Program-made: the position numbers and the translations under genes | Shown: piece after piece, positions 55,901 through 64,000 of the stretch | Position numbering within the stretch: position 1 is the stretch's first letter | Layout of the letters: each line of letters starts with the position of its first letter | NCBI RefSeq assembly: GCF_008040165.1 | Contig: NZ_VRUR01000001.1 | Coordinates: 1,755,349-1,819,348, forward strand | Direction of reading: 5' to 3' | Source of the DNA: Flagellimonas hymeniacidonis | Lineage (GTDB): Bacteria; Bacteroidota; Bacteroidia; Flavobacteriales; Flavobacteriaceae | Length of the DNA: 64,000 nucleotides | The notes under the pieces: generated by a model | Databases searched by the model: none | Told to the model about the DNA's origin: nothing | What the model saw: the letters and a program-made list of their open reading frames with translations, nothing else

Positions 55901-56491
55901 TTAAAAGAGAGTGATAAATATAACAAGAGATGTCAAGGAGCTTTGGGCCAGCCTTAAATTTTGTCGGATGGACTTTAACGCAATGGACATTTGATTTTCC
56001 ACAGATCGTTTGGAGATGCCCAAACGTTGGGCAATTTCTTCATTACTGGCAGATTCCATATGACTAAGTCTGAATATCTGTTGACATCTGGGCGGTAATT
56101 CGGTCAATGATCTTTCTATGATAAATTGGGTCTGATCCAGATTATGTTTGTTTTCAATGGCAGATTCAGATGCCAATTCCAATGACGCTATAGCTTGATG
56201 ATGGCTTGCGTTAAGTTTGTTGTCCCGCAAATATTTAAAACAGCCATAGGTCACAGATTTAAAAATGTAAGCCTCAAAATTTTTAATGTCACAACCTTCC
56301 TTTTTCTGCCAGAGGTTAAGCCAAATATCCTGAACAATGTCTTTTGCGATATCCTCATCAAGAACTATGGATTTGGCATTGACGAACATGGGCTCCCAAA
56401 AAAGTTCAAATAGCTTTTTAAAAGCCTTTTTATTGCCCTTTTTGAATTCTGCTAAGAGTAGTATGTTGGTTTTCAGTTTTGAGGTTGACAT
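55901..56491 (-). CDS. ECF RNA polymerase sigma-70 factor (Bacteroidetes family)
   Basis: A 196-residue sigma factor. Region 2 includes AFKKLFELFWEPMFVNAKSI and DIVQDIWLNLWQKK; region 4 has LPPRCQQIFRLSHMESASNE and EEIAQRLGISKRSVENQM. A hydrophobic C-terminal end (LTSLVIFITLF) is common in this group. Starts the minus-strand locus and should drive fecR and/or susC after release by FecR. No TAnnTTTG box is evident upstream. Confidence 0.94.
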   Translation of the reverse strand: MSTSKLKTNILLLAEFKKGNKKAFKKLFELFWEPMFVNAKSIVLDEDIAKDIVQDIWLNLWQKKEGCDIKNFEAYIFKSVTYGCFKYLRDNKLNASHHQAIASLELASESAIENKHNLDQTQFIIERSLTELPPRCQQIFRLSHMESASNEEIAQRLGISKRSVENQMSIALKSIRQNLRLAQSSLTSLVIFITLF

Positions 56492-56628
56492 TTCAATTCA
56501 ATACCTGATTATATAAAATTTTATATGATAAATGTATAAAAAATGTATTTGTCTTCTAAAAATGATAAATATTTTAATCGATTGATAAGAATAATTTAAT
56601 GTAAGAACAAAATGGGGTAGGCCTCTAA

Positions 56629-56739
56629 ATGATAAATACAGCAGATGTTGTAGTTATTTCAACACTTTTGTTATCCTTTCTGGTAGGTTATATCATTGTC
56701 TTTTGTACCTACTTCTTTAGCTTTCTCTGTTCATGTTGA
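56629..56739 (+). CDS. Possible 36-residue single-helix membrane peptide
   Basis: ATG at 56629, stop TGA at 56737. After MINTADVVVIS the sequence is almost wholly hydrophobic (TLLLSFLVGYIIVFCTYFF), fitting one membrane helix, and ends FLCSC. No homolog or clear ribosome site is recognised, so it may be chance. Confidence 0.25.
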   Translation: MINTADVVVISTLLLSFLVGYIIVFCTYFFSFLCSC

Positions 56740-57126
56740 AAGGGTGTAATAAAAAGTAAAACCCTTCAAGTTTTGATTTGCAGGGTTTCTTATTGAGACG
56801 GTATGTGTCAGCTGAGGAAGAGGGTCTTTTTTAATAGTCTCGTTAATTAACCTTTTGTGAGATAATCTAAGTAGTTTTAAAAATAGAGCAAGCTTTTGTT
56901 TTGAGCCCTTCTTGTTGAAACTGGAATCTTTGATCTATAGAGCCAAACCATTATCCCTTGCGTATTGTAACGAATCACATGCATAACATATTTCGGCAAG
57001 CTAATGATGCAGCAGTATGACCCAACTTACAAGAGAAATTGAATTCTAAAATGACTTAAACAGGTTTAAATAGTATTAACCAATCGGAAAGCTTCAAATT
57101 GTTGTACCCATAGTAATTTAAAACAT

Positions 57127-57158
57127 AAAAAAAGCCCCCGATTTGTTGGAAGCTTTTT
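57127..57158 (-). terminator. Weak terminator downstream of the tRNA fragment
   Basis: On the minus strand AAAAAGC (57158-57152) pairs with GCTTTTT (57135-57129) around a 16-base loop, with two more T. It lies 9 bases after the tRNA 3' end, as expected for a tRNA transcript. Confidence 0.45.
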
Positions 57159-57167
57159 CTTTTCTAG

Positions 57168-57209
57168 TAGCGGGAACAGGACTCGAACCTGTGACCTTCG
57201 GGTTATGAG
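57168..57209 (-). other. 3' fragment of tRNA-fMet(CAT), candidate integration attachment site
   Basis: The minus strand matches a tRNA from the anticodon loop to the 3' end: loop CTCATAA (57209-57203), stem CCCGA, variable loop AGGTC, T-arm ACAGG-TTCGAGT-CCTGT (57192-57176), acceptor TCCCGCT (57175-57169) and discriminator A. The CCCGA-type stem points to initiator tRNA. The 5' half is missing: the bases beyond 57209 pair only in part and no D-arm or acceptor 5' strand follows. A 3' tRNA piece joined to the native terminator is the typical leftover (att) end of an element that inserted into a tRNA gene. Confidence 0.75.
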
Positions 57210-57274
57210 TCCGGCGATGTATCAATATTATCATTAACTATTTGTTAAACAGGTATTTATGGCATAATTAAGGG

Positions 57275-57505
57275 TTGTTCTGTAGACCCGAACGGCTTTA
57301 TAGGGATGGGTTTCAACCTGAAAATGATAGAAAAAGGTTGAGTGACATGATTTTTGTTTATTGGACTGAAAACTGGTCCCTAAATCTTAATTTAGCCCGG
57401 AAACAAATAGAAGAAAGCGACCAAGCAGAATTAAAGGCGGAAAAAGAAAGACCTTGGATTCGTCAATACTTAGTAGAAAACTTAGAACACTTCATAAGTA
57501 TTTGA
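57275..57505 (+). CDS. Unassigned small ORF, possibly a gene remnant
   Basis: A 76-residue frame starting TTG (first ATG is 57347). It reads like real protein (YWTENWSLNLNLARKQIEES, RPWIRQYLVENLEHF) but has no good start and no family I know. It lies on the outer side of the tRNA fragment, so it may be an eroded piece of the inserted element. Confidence 0.3.
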   Translation: MFCRPERLYRDGFQPENDRKRLSDMIFVYWTENWSLNLNLARKQIEESDQAELKAEKERPWIRQYLVENLEHFISI

Positions 57506-57722
57506 AAACCAAATTTGTATTGATCTACATGGATAACTCGAATTGTCAATTGAACAGGGAAGCACTCCGCAAAAAGTTCAAATAGACATGGGATTATTTA
57601 CGTATATAAAGTCCTAAATAAAGTTGATTTTATGAAACAACGAAAATTGCTTCCAGCACTTTATTTTTGGTAAGTTACGGTCATGTGGGGGGTAATGCAC
57701 TAAATGACTTATTATGAGCTGG

Positions 57723-57914
57723 TTAATTCTTTTCTACTTTTTCCTTTGACGAAATTAATAACCTTCCACAAGCTGTTTCTACTGGCTGAGGGTTCCAAAA
57801 ATTAACATAAATCCCTTTATATTCTTTTTCTATTATTACAATTGTGGATTTGTCCTCCAGCTTCAACGTAGCTAGAAACCTATCCTTTTGTTTATTCTGG
57901 TAAGTTTTGAGCAT
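57723..57914 (-). CDS. Unassigned small ORF
   Basis: A 63-residue frame with balanced composition (ATLKLEDKSTIVIIEKEYKG, NFWNPQPVETACGRLLI). No motif, signal peptide or neighbour support. It could be a real small protein or chance. Confidence 0.3.
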   Translation of the reverse strand: MLKTYQNKQKDRFLATLKLEDKSTIVIIEKEYKGIYVNFWNPQPVETACGRLLISSKEKVEKN

Positions 57915-58051
57915 AAATCAATTCCAGCAAGATTACCATTAGGATATAGAAATATTGAAATATCACTGATATTTCATTTTTCCTTGGCTATAAGTTGGAA
58001 ATAGTCAATTTTTTGATTGTAATTCTATCAATTAGGCAAATCACTTGAGAA

Positions 58052-58095
58052 TTTTCGAAAAATTTACGTAAACGGTTAAGTTAAATTTTCGTAAA
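58052..58095. promoter_or_regulatory. Three CG-centred palindromes upstream of the second susC
   Basis: TTTTCGAAAA (58052-58061, perfect), TTTACGTAAA (58063-58072, perfect) and TTTTCGTAAA (58086-58095, one mismatch) share TTTnCGnAAA. Their centres are 11 and 23 bases apart, close to one and two helical turns, so they face the same side. Likely operators for a regulator of the susC/susD genes. Confidence 0.5.
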
Positions 58096-58229
58096 TAAAA
58101 ATCAAAAACATTAAATACTTGATAATCAATATTTTAAAATCAATTAAAAATATTCAGTGTAGATAGTCCAAAAATCCTTTTTCCAAATTCATCCCTGTTA
58201 AAAAAGCTACTATTCCGCACATTTTCAAA

Positions 58230-58237
58230 TAGTTTTG
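58230..58237 (+). promoter_or_regulatory. Putative -7 box of the second susC
   Basis: TAGTTTTG matches TAnnTTTG and lies 77 bases before the susC ATG, leaving a long leader. No matching TTG is seen at 19-21 bases upstream. Confidence 0.35.
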
Positions 58238-58314
58238 ACTTGAAGAGTTAGCGGTACACGAACGCTCAAATTACTTCTAACTCAACTCAATTACTAACTA
58301 AATACTCGAAACTC

Positions 58315-61300
58315 ATGAGTACAAACTATGTTGTTCTTTTTTTCATGCTACTGCTCACGGGAATAGGGTTTGAAGCTAATGCACAAACCATTACCGGAAA
58401 CGTCTCGGACAGCTCGGGCCCCTTGGGTGGGGCAACTGTTGTTGAACAGGGGACGACCAACGGAACCCAAACAGATTTTGACGGAAATTTTTCAATAACC
58501 GTTGCGAATGCCAACGCCACCTTGGTGATCAGTTACATTGGCTATAACGCGCAAACTATTGGTCTAAATGGTGACACTGATATCACCGTAACATTGACCG
58601 AAAATGCTGAAACTTTGGATGAGGTTGTTGTTTTGGGTTACGGACAAACCCAAAACAAGAGACTAGTAACTACAGCAGTGGCCACTGTTAAGGCGGCTCA
58701 AATTAGGGAGCTGCCGATTTCTCAGGCAGAAGCTGCCCTACAAGGTACCATTCCCGGAGTGGTGGTGCAACAGAACTCTGGTTCACCAGGTTCGCCACAA
58801 ACAGTTCGCGTTCGTGGAATTGGAACACTAAATAACTCGAACCCGCTTTATATTGTTGATGGAATCCAGGTTCCCAATTTAGGATTTCTCAATCCAAATG
58901 ATATTGTTTCCCAAACCGTACTAAAAGATGCTGCGTCAACGGCCATTTATGGTTCAAGGGGTGGTAACGGAGTTGTTCTGGTCGAAACATTGAAAGGCTC
59001 TAAACGTACTATGAAACCACAGATTACCATCCGAACTTCGTATGGTATCCAAAGTTTGGCCAACAAACCAGACTTAATGAATAGGGACCAATATGTACAA
59101 TACTATAATGAAGGGGTAGCCGCTGCTGGAACACCCGCCGCTGGATTTAGAGGTGCTTTTACGGATGCGGAAAGAGCGCTGTTACCGGATACTGATTGGT
59201 ACGATGTATTATTTGATGATGTTCCGGTTGAGAATTACTACGGATCGATTGTGGGAGGTACAGAAAAAATAGCCTATTCCGTTTCTGGTGGTTACTTTGG
59301 ACAAGAGGGGATTCTTGGTGGAGAGGGAAAGGCAGAGTTTAAACGAAGAAACATTAGAGGGTCTTTGCAAGCTGATATTACAGACCGCATATCTTTCAGC
59401 GGTTCGGTGCAGTATCAAAACCAAGACCGTTTTGTAATCCCACAAAACACTGGAGGAGCAGGAGTGGGAATCAGCAGTTTTATCAATGCGTTACCTGCAG
59501 TTTACCAACCATTTGATGAGGACGGCAATTTTGCCAACCCATTTTTGAACAACGGTGTACCTACGGCAAATGGCGTTCCTTTGAACAGTCTTGGTGCTGT
59601 TCAGAATCCATTGTTTTCCATTGCGGCAATCAATAACCAAATTATCCAAGACGCCACAAACTTCAACGTTTCTTTGGATTACAACTTATTGGATGACCTG
59701 ACATTAAGAGGTTGGTACGGTTCTTTTTACAACGCCATTTTCAATAGGACCTTTACGCCGTTAATTCAACAACCCACCCAAGAATATGATACCTCTACCG
59801 GAGTATCTTATTCCGAGGTAAAAAGTACAGCTGAAAATCGACAGTGGGGCGGAACTGCTAAATATTCCTTTGATGAGTTGTCAGGCACTAACCACAATTT
59901 AAGTGCACTTGTCGGATATGAATTGGTCAAGACCAATTTCTTTGGGGGTGATTTGATCAATGATACAGGGGCTTTCTTCACCAACGATTTTGACAGGGTA
60001 AATTTTGCGTTATCAGACAATATAACCGATGCCACGGTAACCCCAGGAGTGACCATCCAAAGGTTCTTGGAATCTTTCTTTGGAAAAGTAGATTACAATT
60101 TCAAGGAAAAGTACCTGCTTAGTGCAGTTTTGAGAAGGGACAAATCCTCAAGTTTCGGATTAGACAACAGAGTAGGATGGTTCCCTGCAGTTTCTGCTGG
60201 ATGGGTATTATCCGAAGAGGAATTTTTGAGCAATTCTGGAGCTATAGATTTACTAAAATTACGTGCAGGATGGGGAATTAGCGGAAATGACCAATCCTTA
60301 GGGCCATTCGATTATTTGGCACAGTTAACAACTCAAGCAGGATACGCTGGTCAACCCGGAATTGCACAAATTAGCTTGGCTAACCCAGCCTTGGGATGGG
60401 AAGAACTTACCCAGTTCAATGTGGGCTTGGATATCAATGCCTTCAATAATAAACTGGGAATTACCATTGATTACTACATCAAGGAAACCTCCGACATCTT
60501 ATTGGCGGCAACAACACCTTTGACCTCTGGTCTAAATCCTGCTTCTGAAAACACGGGAACCATAGAGAATAAAGGATTTGAAATTTTACTTACTTATCGT
60601 GAAAATTACGATAGTGGTTTTGGATGGAATGTTGGCGCCAATCTTGGCTTCAACGATAATGAGGTTACCAGTTTAGGGGAAACTTCGTTTATAAATAGTG
60701 CCCAAATCCAGCCCCAGTTCAATGATTTTGCTTCTCGTTCCAGTGTTGGCAACGCGGTAGCAAGTTTTTACGGTTTCGTAGTTGAAGGAAGGGATGCCAA
60801 TGGAAACCTGATCTTTGCGGACTTGGATGGGAGTGGTAACAATCAATTGGTTCCGGATAGTGGAGACAAAGCCATTATTGGTAATCCCAACCCAGATGCG
60901 ACCGTCGGATTTAATCTCGGGCTAAACTACAAAGGGTTTGATCTTTCGGCCTTTATGTCAGGAACCATAGGAAACGACATTTTAGACGCTACTATTCGCT
61001 ACGATGCTTTAGGGACTAATAGACCTGCCTCTTATATCACTGAACCGGGTGCACCACGAAATGTGGTGGTAAGCACGGCAGGAAATGGAGAAAACCTAAT
61101 ATCTGATTTCCATATCAAGGACGGTACCTATTTAAAATTAAAGAATGTGACATTAGGTTACAGTCTTCCAGATAGCGTTGTGGAAACCATAGGAATGAAA
61201 GGGTTACGACTCTTTGTATCAGGCCAAAACCTTTTTGTGTTAACCGAATATCCAGGGATTGATCCAGAGATTGGTCAGAACAATGTGAACTCATCATTGA

Positions 61301-61371
61301 ACATTGGGATAGATCAAGGTTTCTTTCCGCAACCACGTCAAATACTACTGGGCGCCAGTATAAACTTTTAA
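58315..61371 (+). CDS. SusC/RagA TonB-linked transporter (no STN domain)
   Basis: A 1018-residue outer-membrane importer with a signal peptide ending EANAQ, then directly a carboxypeptidase-like domain (ITGNVSDSSGPLGGATVVEQ), plug (LDEVVVLGYGQTQNKRLVTT, YIVDGIQVPN, DAASTAIYGSRGGNGVVLV) and barrel. Unlike the SusC at 50934-54458 it has no STN domain, so it is not FecR-controlled; other regulation, such as the upstream palindromes, is likely. The C-terminus ILLGASINF is normal. SusD follows 12 bases later. Confidence 0.95.
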   Translation: MSTNYVVLFFMLLLTGIGFEANAQTITGNVSDSSGPLGGATVVEQGTTNGTQTDFDGNFSITVANANATLVISYIGYNAQTIGLNGDTDITVTLTENAETLDEVVVLGYGQTQNKRLVTTAVATVKAAQIRELPISQAEAALQGTIPGVVVQQNSGSPGSPQTVRVRGIGTLNNSNPLYIVDGIQVPNLGFLNPNDIVSQTVLKDAASTAIYGSRGGNGVVLVETLKGSKRTMKPQITIRTSYGIQSLANKPDLMNRDQYVQYYNEGVAAAGTPAAGFRGAFTDAERALLPDTDWYDVLFDDVPVENYYGSIVGGTEKIAYSVSGGYFGQEGILGGEGKAEFKRRNIRGSLQADITDRISFSGSVQYQNQDRFVIPQNTGGAGVGISSFINALPAVYQPFDEDGNFANPFLNNGVPTANGVPLNSLGAVQNPLFSIAAINNQIIQDATNFNVSLDYNLLDDLTLRGWYGSFYNAIFNRTFTPLIQQPTQEYDTSTGVSYSEVKSTAENRQWGGTAKYSFDELSGTNHNLSALVGYELVKTNFFGGDLINDTGAFFTNDFDRVNFALSDNITDATVTPGVTIQRFLESFFGKVDYNFKEKYLLSAVLRRDKSSSFGLDNRVGWFPAVSAGWVLSEEEFLSNSGAIDLLKLRAGWGISGNDQSLGPFDYLAQLTTQAGYAGQPGIAQISLANPALGWEELTQFNVGLDINAFNNKLGITIDYYIKETSDILLAATTPLTSGLNPASENTGTIENKGFEILLTYRENYDSGFGWNVGANLGFNDNEVTSLGETSFINSAQIQPQFNDFASRSSVGNAVASFYGFVVEGRDANGNLIFADLDGSGNNQLVPDSGDKAIIGNPNPDATVGFNLGLNYKGFDLSAFMSGTIGNDILDATIRYDALGTNRPASYITEPGAPRNVVVSTAGNGENLISDFHIKDGTYLKLKNVTLGYSLPDSVVETIGMKGLRLFVSGQNLFVLTEYPGIDPEIGQNNVNSSLNIGIDQGFFPQPRQILLGASINF

Positions 61372-61383
61372 TAAGCTTTGAAA

Positions 61384-62940
61384 ATGAAAGACATAAAATT
61401 TAAACCTAAGAAAATTGCAAAGTTGCTATTCGTTGCCCTACTGATATTGGGTACAGCTTGTAGCGATATAGAAGACCTACAACCGGCCACATCAATTTCC
61501 GTAGATACGGCTTTTGAAACCGAAAACGCTGTTATATCAAGTTTAAATGCAGCTTATGACCCGCTGCAATGGCAGCAAATTTTAGGAAATCAGACTTTTC
61601 CTCTGATGGCACAAGGGACTAGGGCAGACGATTGTCACTCTCAATCTGCCAGTTTTTGGGCAATTGGAGCACAATGGGATCAATTTAACACCATAATCCC
61701 ATCCTTACCCGCAGTAGCTTCTTTGTGGGCCAAATGGTATAGAGGGGTATCGCGTGCAAATTTCACCATTGAATTGGCATCAAACTATGAGAACTTTGAA
61801 ACCCCGGGATTACAAGATCAAATTGTAAGTGAAGCACGGTTCTTAAGAGGATTATATTATTTCGAATTAGTAAAACTTTGGGGAGGCGTGCCTCTTTTTG
61901 AAGAGGCGGTCACCTCAACGGATCAAGAGATTTTTAAACCAAGGGCATCTGCCTCAGAAGTATACGCCTTTATTGAGGCAGACTTGCAAGCCGCCGCCGC
62001 CATACTTCCGATTAAGGGTTCTGAACGGGTACAAGGTTCCGCTACCTCAGGTGCGGCATTGGGATTGTTGACCAAAGTATATTTATATCAAGAGAAATGG
62101 TCTGAAGCCGTCAATGCAGCCGATCAAGTGATGGCCCAGGGAGTTTACAGCTTGGAATCCGATTTTAGAAATAACTTCTTACAGACTACCGAATTTGGGC
62201 CGGAATCCCTATTTGAAATCAACTATCAAGACGGACTTTCAGCAACAGGTCCTGGAACAACACAAGAAGGTTCCGCCATGTGGAGATGGTCTTTCCCATT
62301 CCTTTCCGGTACCTACCCATCGTTCAACAACTTTATTCCAAGACAGGATTTGGTGGATTTCTTTGATGATAGTGATCAACGTAAAGCAACCACCTTTTTA
62401 CTGCCTGGTCAAGTCTTAAATTCTCCAGGTTTGGCAGCATTGAATTTTGATCCAGTACCCGATAATTTCGGATACGCCATTGGTGTAAATACCGGAGCAA
62501 AAAAATATTTCTTGACATTCGAAGAGGTTCAAGTGCTCCTAGGACCGCCAAGTTCCCCTCTTAACGAGAAGGTACTTCGATATGCCGATGTTTTATTGAT
62601 GCATGCAGAAGCTTCGATTATGGGTGGTGGTGGCGATGGAGCCACTTCTTTTCAACAAATACTGGATCGAGCGTATGGACCTGGAAACCCTGCTGCCCCT
62701 ACCTATACGGTTCAAGGGGTGCGCGATGAGCGAAGAAGGGAATTGGCCACAGAAGGGTGGAACAGATTTACCGATTTAGTTCGATGGGATGCCGTTGATG
62801 GTGGTGGTGTAATTGCACCTGCATTGGCAGCTGTTGGCAAAACGGATTTTGTGGCGCCAAGGGATTTACTATTGCCCATTCCCCAACAAGAAATAGATAC
62901 GTATCCTGCAGGAATGCTGGAACAGAATCCAGGGTATTAA
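61384..62940 (+). CDS. SusD/RagB-family outer-membrane lipoprotein
   Basis: The 518-residue surface partner of the SusC before it. Lipobox LGTA-C (about residue 26), then NAVISSLNAAYDPLQW; the C-terminal region has RYADVLLMHAEASIM and RDERRRELATEGWNRFTDLV. The ATG at 61384 is chosen over the TTG two codons earlier. The ligand should be a polysaccharide or glycan, but no glycoside hydrolase is within the window to identify it. The next gene begins 16 bases downstream. Confidence 0.94.
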   Translation: MKDIKFKPKKIAKLLFVALLILGTACSDIEDLQPATSISVDTAFETENAVISSLNAAYDPLQWQQILGNQTFPLMAQGTRADDCHSQSASFWAIGAQWDQFNTIIPSLPAVASLWAKWYRGVSRANFTIELASNYENFETPGLQDQIVSEARFLRGLYYFELVKLWGGVPLFEEAVTSTDQEIFKPRASASEVYAFIEADLQAAAAILPIKGSERVQGSATSGAALGLLTKVYLYQEKWSEAVNAADQVMAQGVYSLESDFRNNFLQTTEFGPESLFEINYQDGLSATGPGTTQEGSAMWRWSFPFLSGTYPSFNNFIPRQDLVDFFDDSDQRKATTFLLPGQVLNSPGLAALNFDPVPDNFGYAIGVNTGAKKYFLTFEEVQVLLGPPSSPLNEKVLRYADVLLMHAEASIMGGGGDGATSFQQILDRAYGPGNPAAPTYTVQGVRDERRRELATEGWNRFTDLVRWDAVDGGGVIAPALAAVGKTDFVAPRDLLLPIPQQEIDTYPAGMLEQNPGY

Positions 62941-62956
62941 TCCAAAAGAAAGAAAA

Positions 62957-64000
62957 ATGAAAAAAGTACATAGCATTAAAAAATCATCGCTTAGACTTGC
63001 CGCAATTGCCACTGCCCTAGGAGTTTTTGGAGTGATTCTATCCTGTGATGAAGAAAAATATTTTGAGCAGCTAAACACAGTAATAGCCTCCTATACAGAT
63101 GGAATCCAAAACCTTGATGAAGAAGGTATTGACTGTGGTGGTGGAAGTGGAGTGGTATGTCCTTCTTGCACCGATGACATCCAAAATCAAGGTGAGGAAG
63201 GTATTGATTGCGGTGGACCATGCGAAATGTGTGTGCCCACTCCAAGAGCCGATGTTTTGGCAGGAGGTTCCTTGCCATATTATTTCACCTTTGAGGCCAA
63301 TGACCCGGATTCAGGCCGTAATCTAGTTTCTTTGGCTCAGGCTAACCAAGGTGTCACCTTTAATTTTGGTGCAGCGGATCCGGCAGGTAGTGATGAGTTG
63401 GTAGGCCAAATTTTGAGACCGGAGAACGGACCTTTTGGTGGCTTTGAAGATTTTAAGTTTCAACCGCAACCGGCACCTATAGATTTTTCAACCTATAACA
63501 AATTCACCTTGGATGTTTATATCCCCTCGAGCAACGATTTTTCTGGAAATCTACAGCCTTTGGTGGAAGTGGTGCTGCACGATAACGTGGACGGTAACTT
63601 TTGGCAACGTTGGACCATTCTGCCCATTACCATAGATCCATCTGATTTTGATTCGTGGATTACCTTACGTTTTGATGGTACTGTGCCAACAGCGGTATCA
63701 GCAGATGCTGGAATTCCTTTGGCAGATAATACAACTTACGACAATATTACCCTAAGATTTGGTGGAAGCGCGCACACCGAGGCGGGTGAATTTTACATCA
63801 AGGATTTTAAACCTACTACCAGTTTTATTGCTCCTGGCACTCCGAGAGCTGATGCTCTTGCTGGTTCAGGACTTCCAGTGTATTTTACTTTCGAAACAGG
63901 TGATGCGGACTCCGGATTGAATCTGATTCCCAATGATACACCGTCCCAAGGTGTGGTTCCAGAATATCGGGTTGCAGACCCCGCCGGAAGTACTGATGCG
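62957..64000 (+). CDS. Modular surface lipoprotein of the second locus (3' end missing)
   Basis: The protein (348 residues visible) runs off the right edge. Signal peptide with lipobox VILS-C. Near residues 45-95 it has two short Cys-rich modules (DGIQNLDEEGIDCGG and DDIQNQGEEGIDCGGPC, each followed by CxxC). Two longer beta-rich units then start PRADVLAGGSLPYYFTFEA and PRADALAGSGLPVYFTFET, about 199 residues apart, each resembling a carbohydrate-binding-type fold. In SusC/SusD loci a third gene of this kind is usually a surface glycan-binding protein. Ligand unknown. Confidence 0.85.
   Translation, partial: MKKVHSIKKSSLRLAAIATALGVFGVILSCDEEKYFEQLNTVIASYTDGIQNLDEEGIDCGGGSGVVCPSCTDDIQNQGEEGIDCGGPCEMCVPTPRADVLAGGSLPYYFTFEANDPDSGRNLVSLAQANQGVTFNFGAADPAGSDELVGQILRPENGPFGGFEDFKFQPQPAPIDFSTYNKFTLDVYIPSSNDFSGNLQPLVEVVLHDNVDGNFWQRWTILPITIDPSDFDSWITLRFDGTVPTAVSADAGIPLADNTTYDNITLRFGGSAHTEAGEFYIKDFKPTTSFIAPGTPRADALAGSGLPVYFTFETGDADSGLNLIPNDTPSQGVVPEYRVADPAGSTDA

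Larger units (their letters stand above)
56492..58314. other. Gene-poor interval with tRNA scar and small ORFs
   Basis: About 1.8 kb without a recognised gene between the sigma factor and the second susC. It contains a 36-codon hydrophobic ORF, a tRNA-fMet 3' fragment with its terminator, two unassigned small ORFs and a palindrome cluster. An imperfect hairpin with AAACCCT/AGGGTTT arms lies near 56760-56790. No integrase or transposase is visible. Confidence 0.7.

Noticed and set aside
1..64000. CRISPR array, transposase or integrase genes
   Set aside because: No regularly spaced repeats, Cas genes, transposase DDE or tyrosine-recombinase motifs were seen in the frames read.

Overview
The window comes from the chromosome of a Bacteroidota member, most likely a marine Flavobacteriaceae. 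Three things point there: an intact gldK-gldL-gldM-gldN cluster (type IX secretion and gliding motor) behind topA, two SusC/SusD pairs, and promoters of the Bacteroidota type (TTG, about 19-21 bases, TAnnTTTG). Base composition is AT-rich and many lipoproteins carry a short LxxC lipobox. I cannot name the species from sequence alone.

Layout. 1-5 kb: end of a sigma-54 activator gene behind miaB, a membrane protein, a beta-propeller (LVIVD) lipoprotein and a tiny Kunitz/BPTI-like lipoprotein. 5-13.5 kb: topA, an arginase-fold protein with a broken metal site, then gldKLMN, closed by a strong terminator. 13.5-25.5 kb: FAD oxidoreductase, DUF983 protein, ABC-F ATPase, a secreted plant-type leucine-rich-repeat protein, a translationally coupled RND efflux system (adaptor, pump, TolC-like channel), a CPXCG protein and an MFS transporter. 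25.6-33 kb: HEAT-repeat protein, a coupled three-gene esterase operon facing a membrane-bound AraC regulator, and a large one-protein two-component system (TPR, kinase, receiver, AraC). 33-37 kb: lipocalin-like and amidohydrolase lipoproteins, then eda-kdgK.

37-44.6 kb looks like an accessory, partly eroded region. It holds a MarR gene flanked by two copies of a perfect palindrome, a small two-helix membrane protein, an alpha/beta hydrolase, an alkylsulfatase-like lipoprotein, a Crp-type regulator with a small operon (DMT transporter, GNAT, nitroreductase), and four relics: an AraC N-terminus, a short ORF with an in-frame stop, an orphan C-terminal fragment, and the tail of an alanine/glycine:cation symporter.

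44.7-56.5 kb is one minus-strand locus: ECF sigma factor, FecR anti-sigma, SusC with an STN domain, SusD, then after a terminator-like hairpin glycerophosphodiesterase, nucleoside phosphorylase, ComEC-like metallo-beta-lactamase lipoprotein and PafA phosphatase. I read it as an import and breakdown system for phosphodiesters or nucleotides. 56.5-58.3 kb is gene-poor and contains the 3' part of a tRNA-fMet gene, the usual scar of a tRNA-targeted integration. 58.3-64 kb starts a second SusC/SusD locus with a modular surface lipoprotein running off the right edge; its SusC has no STN domain, and three CG-centred palindromes lie upstream.
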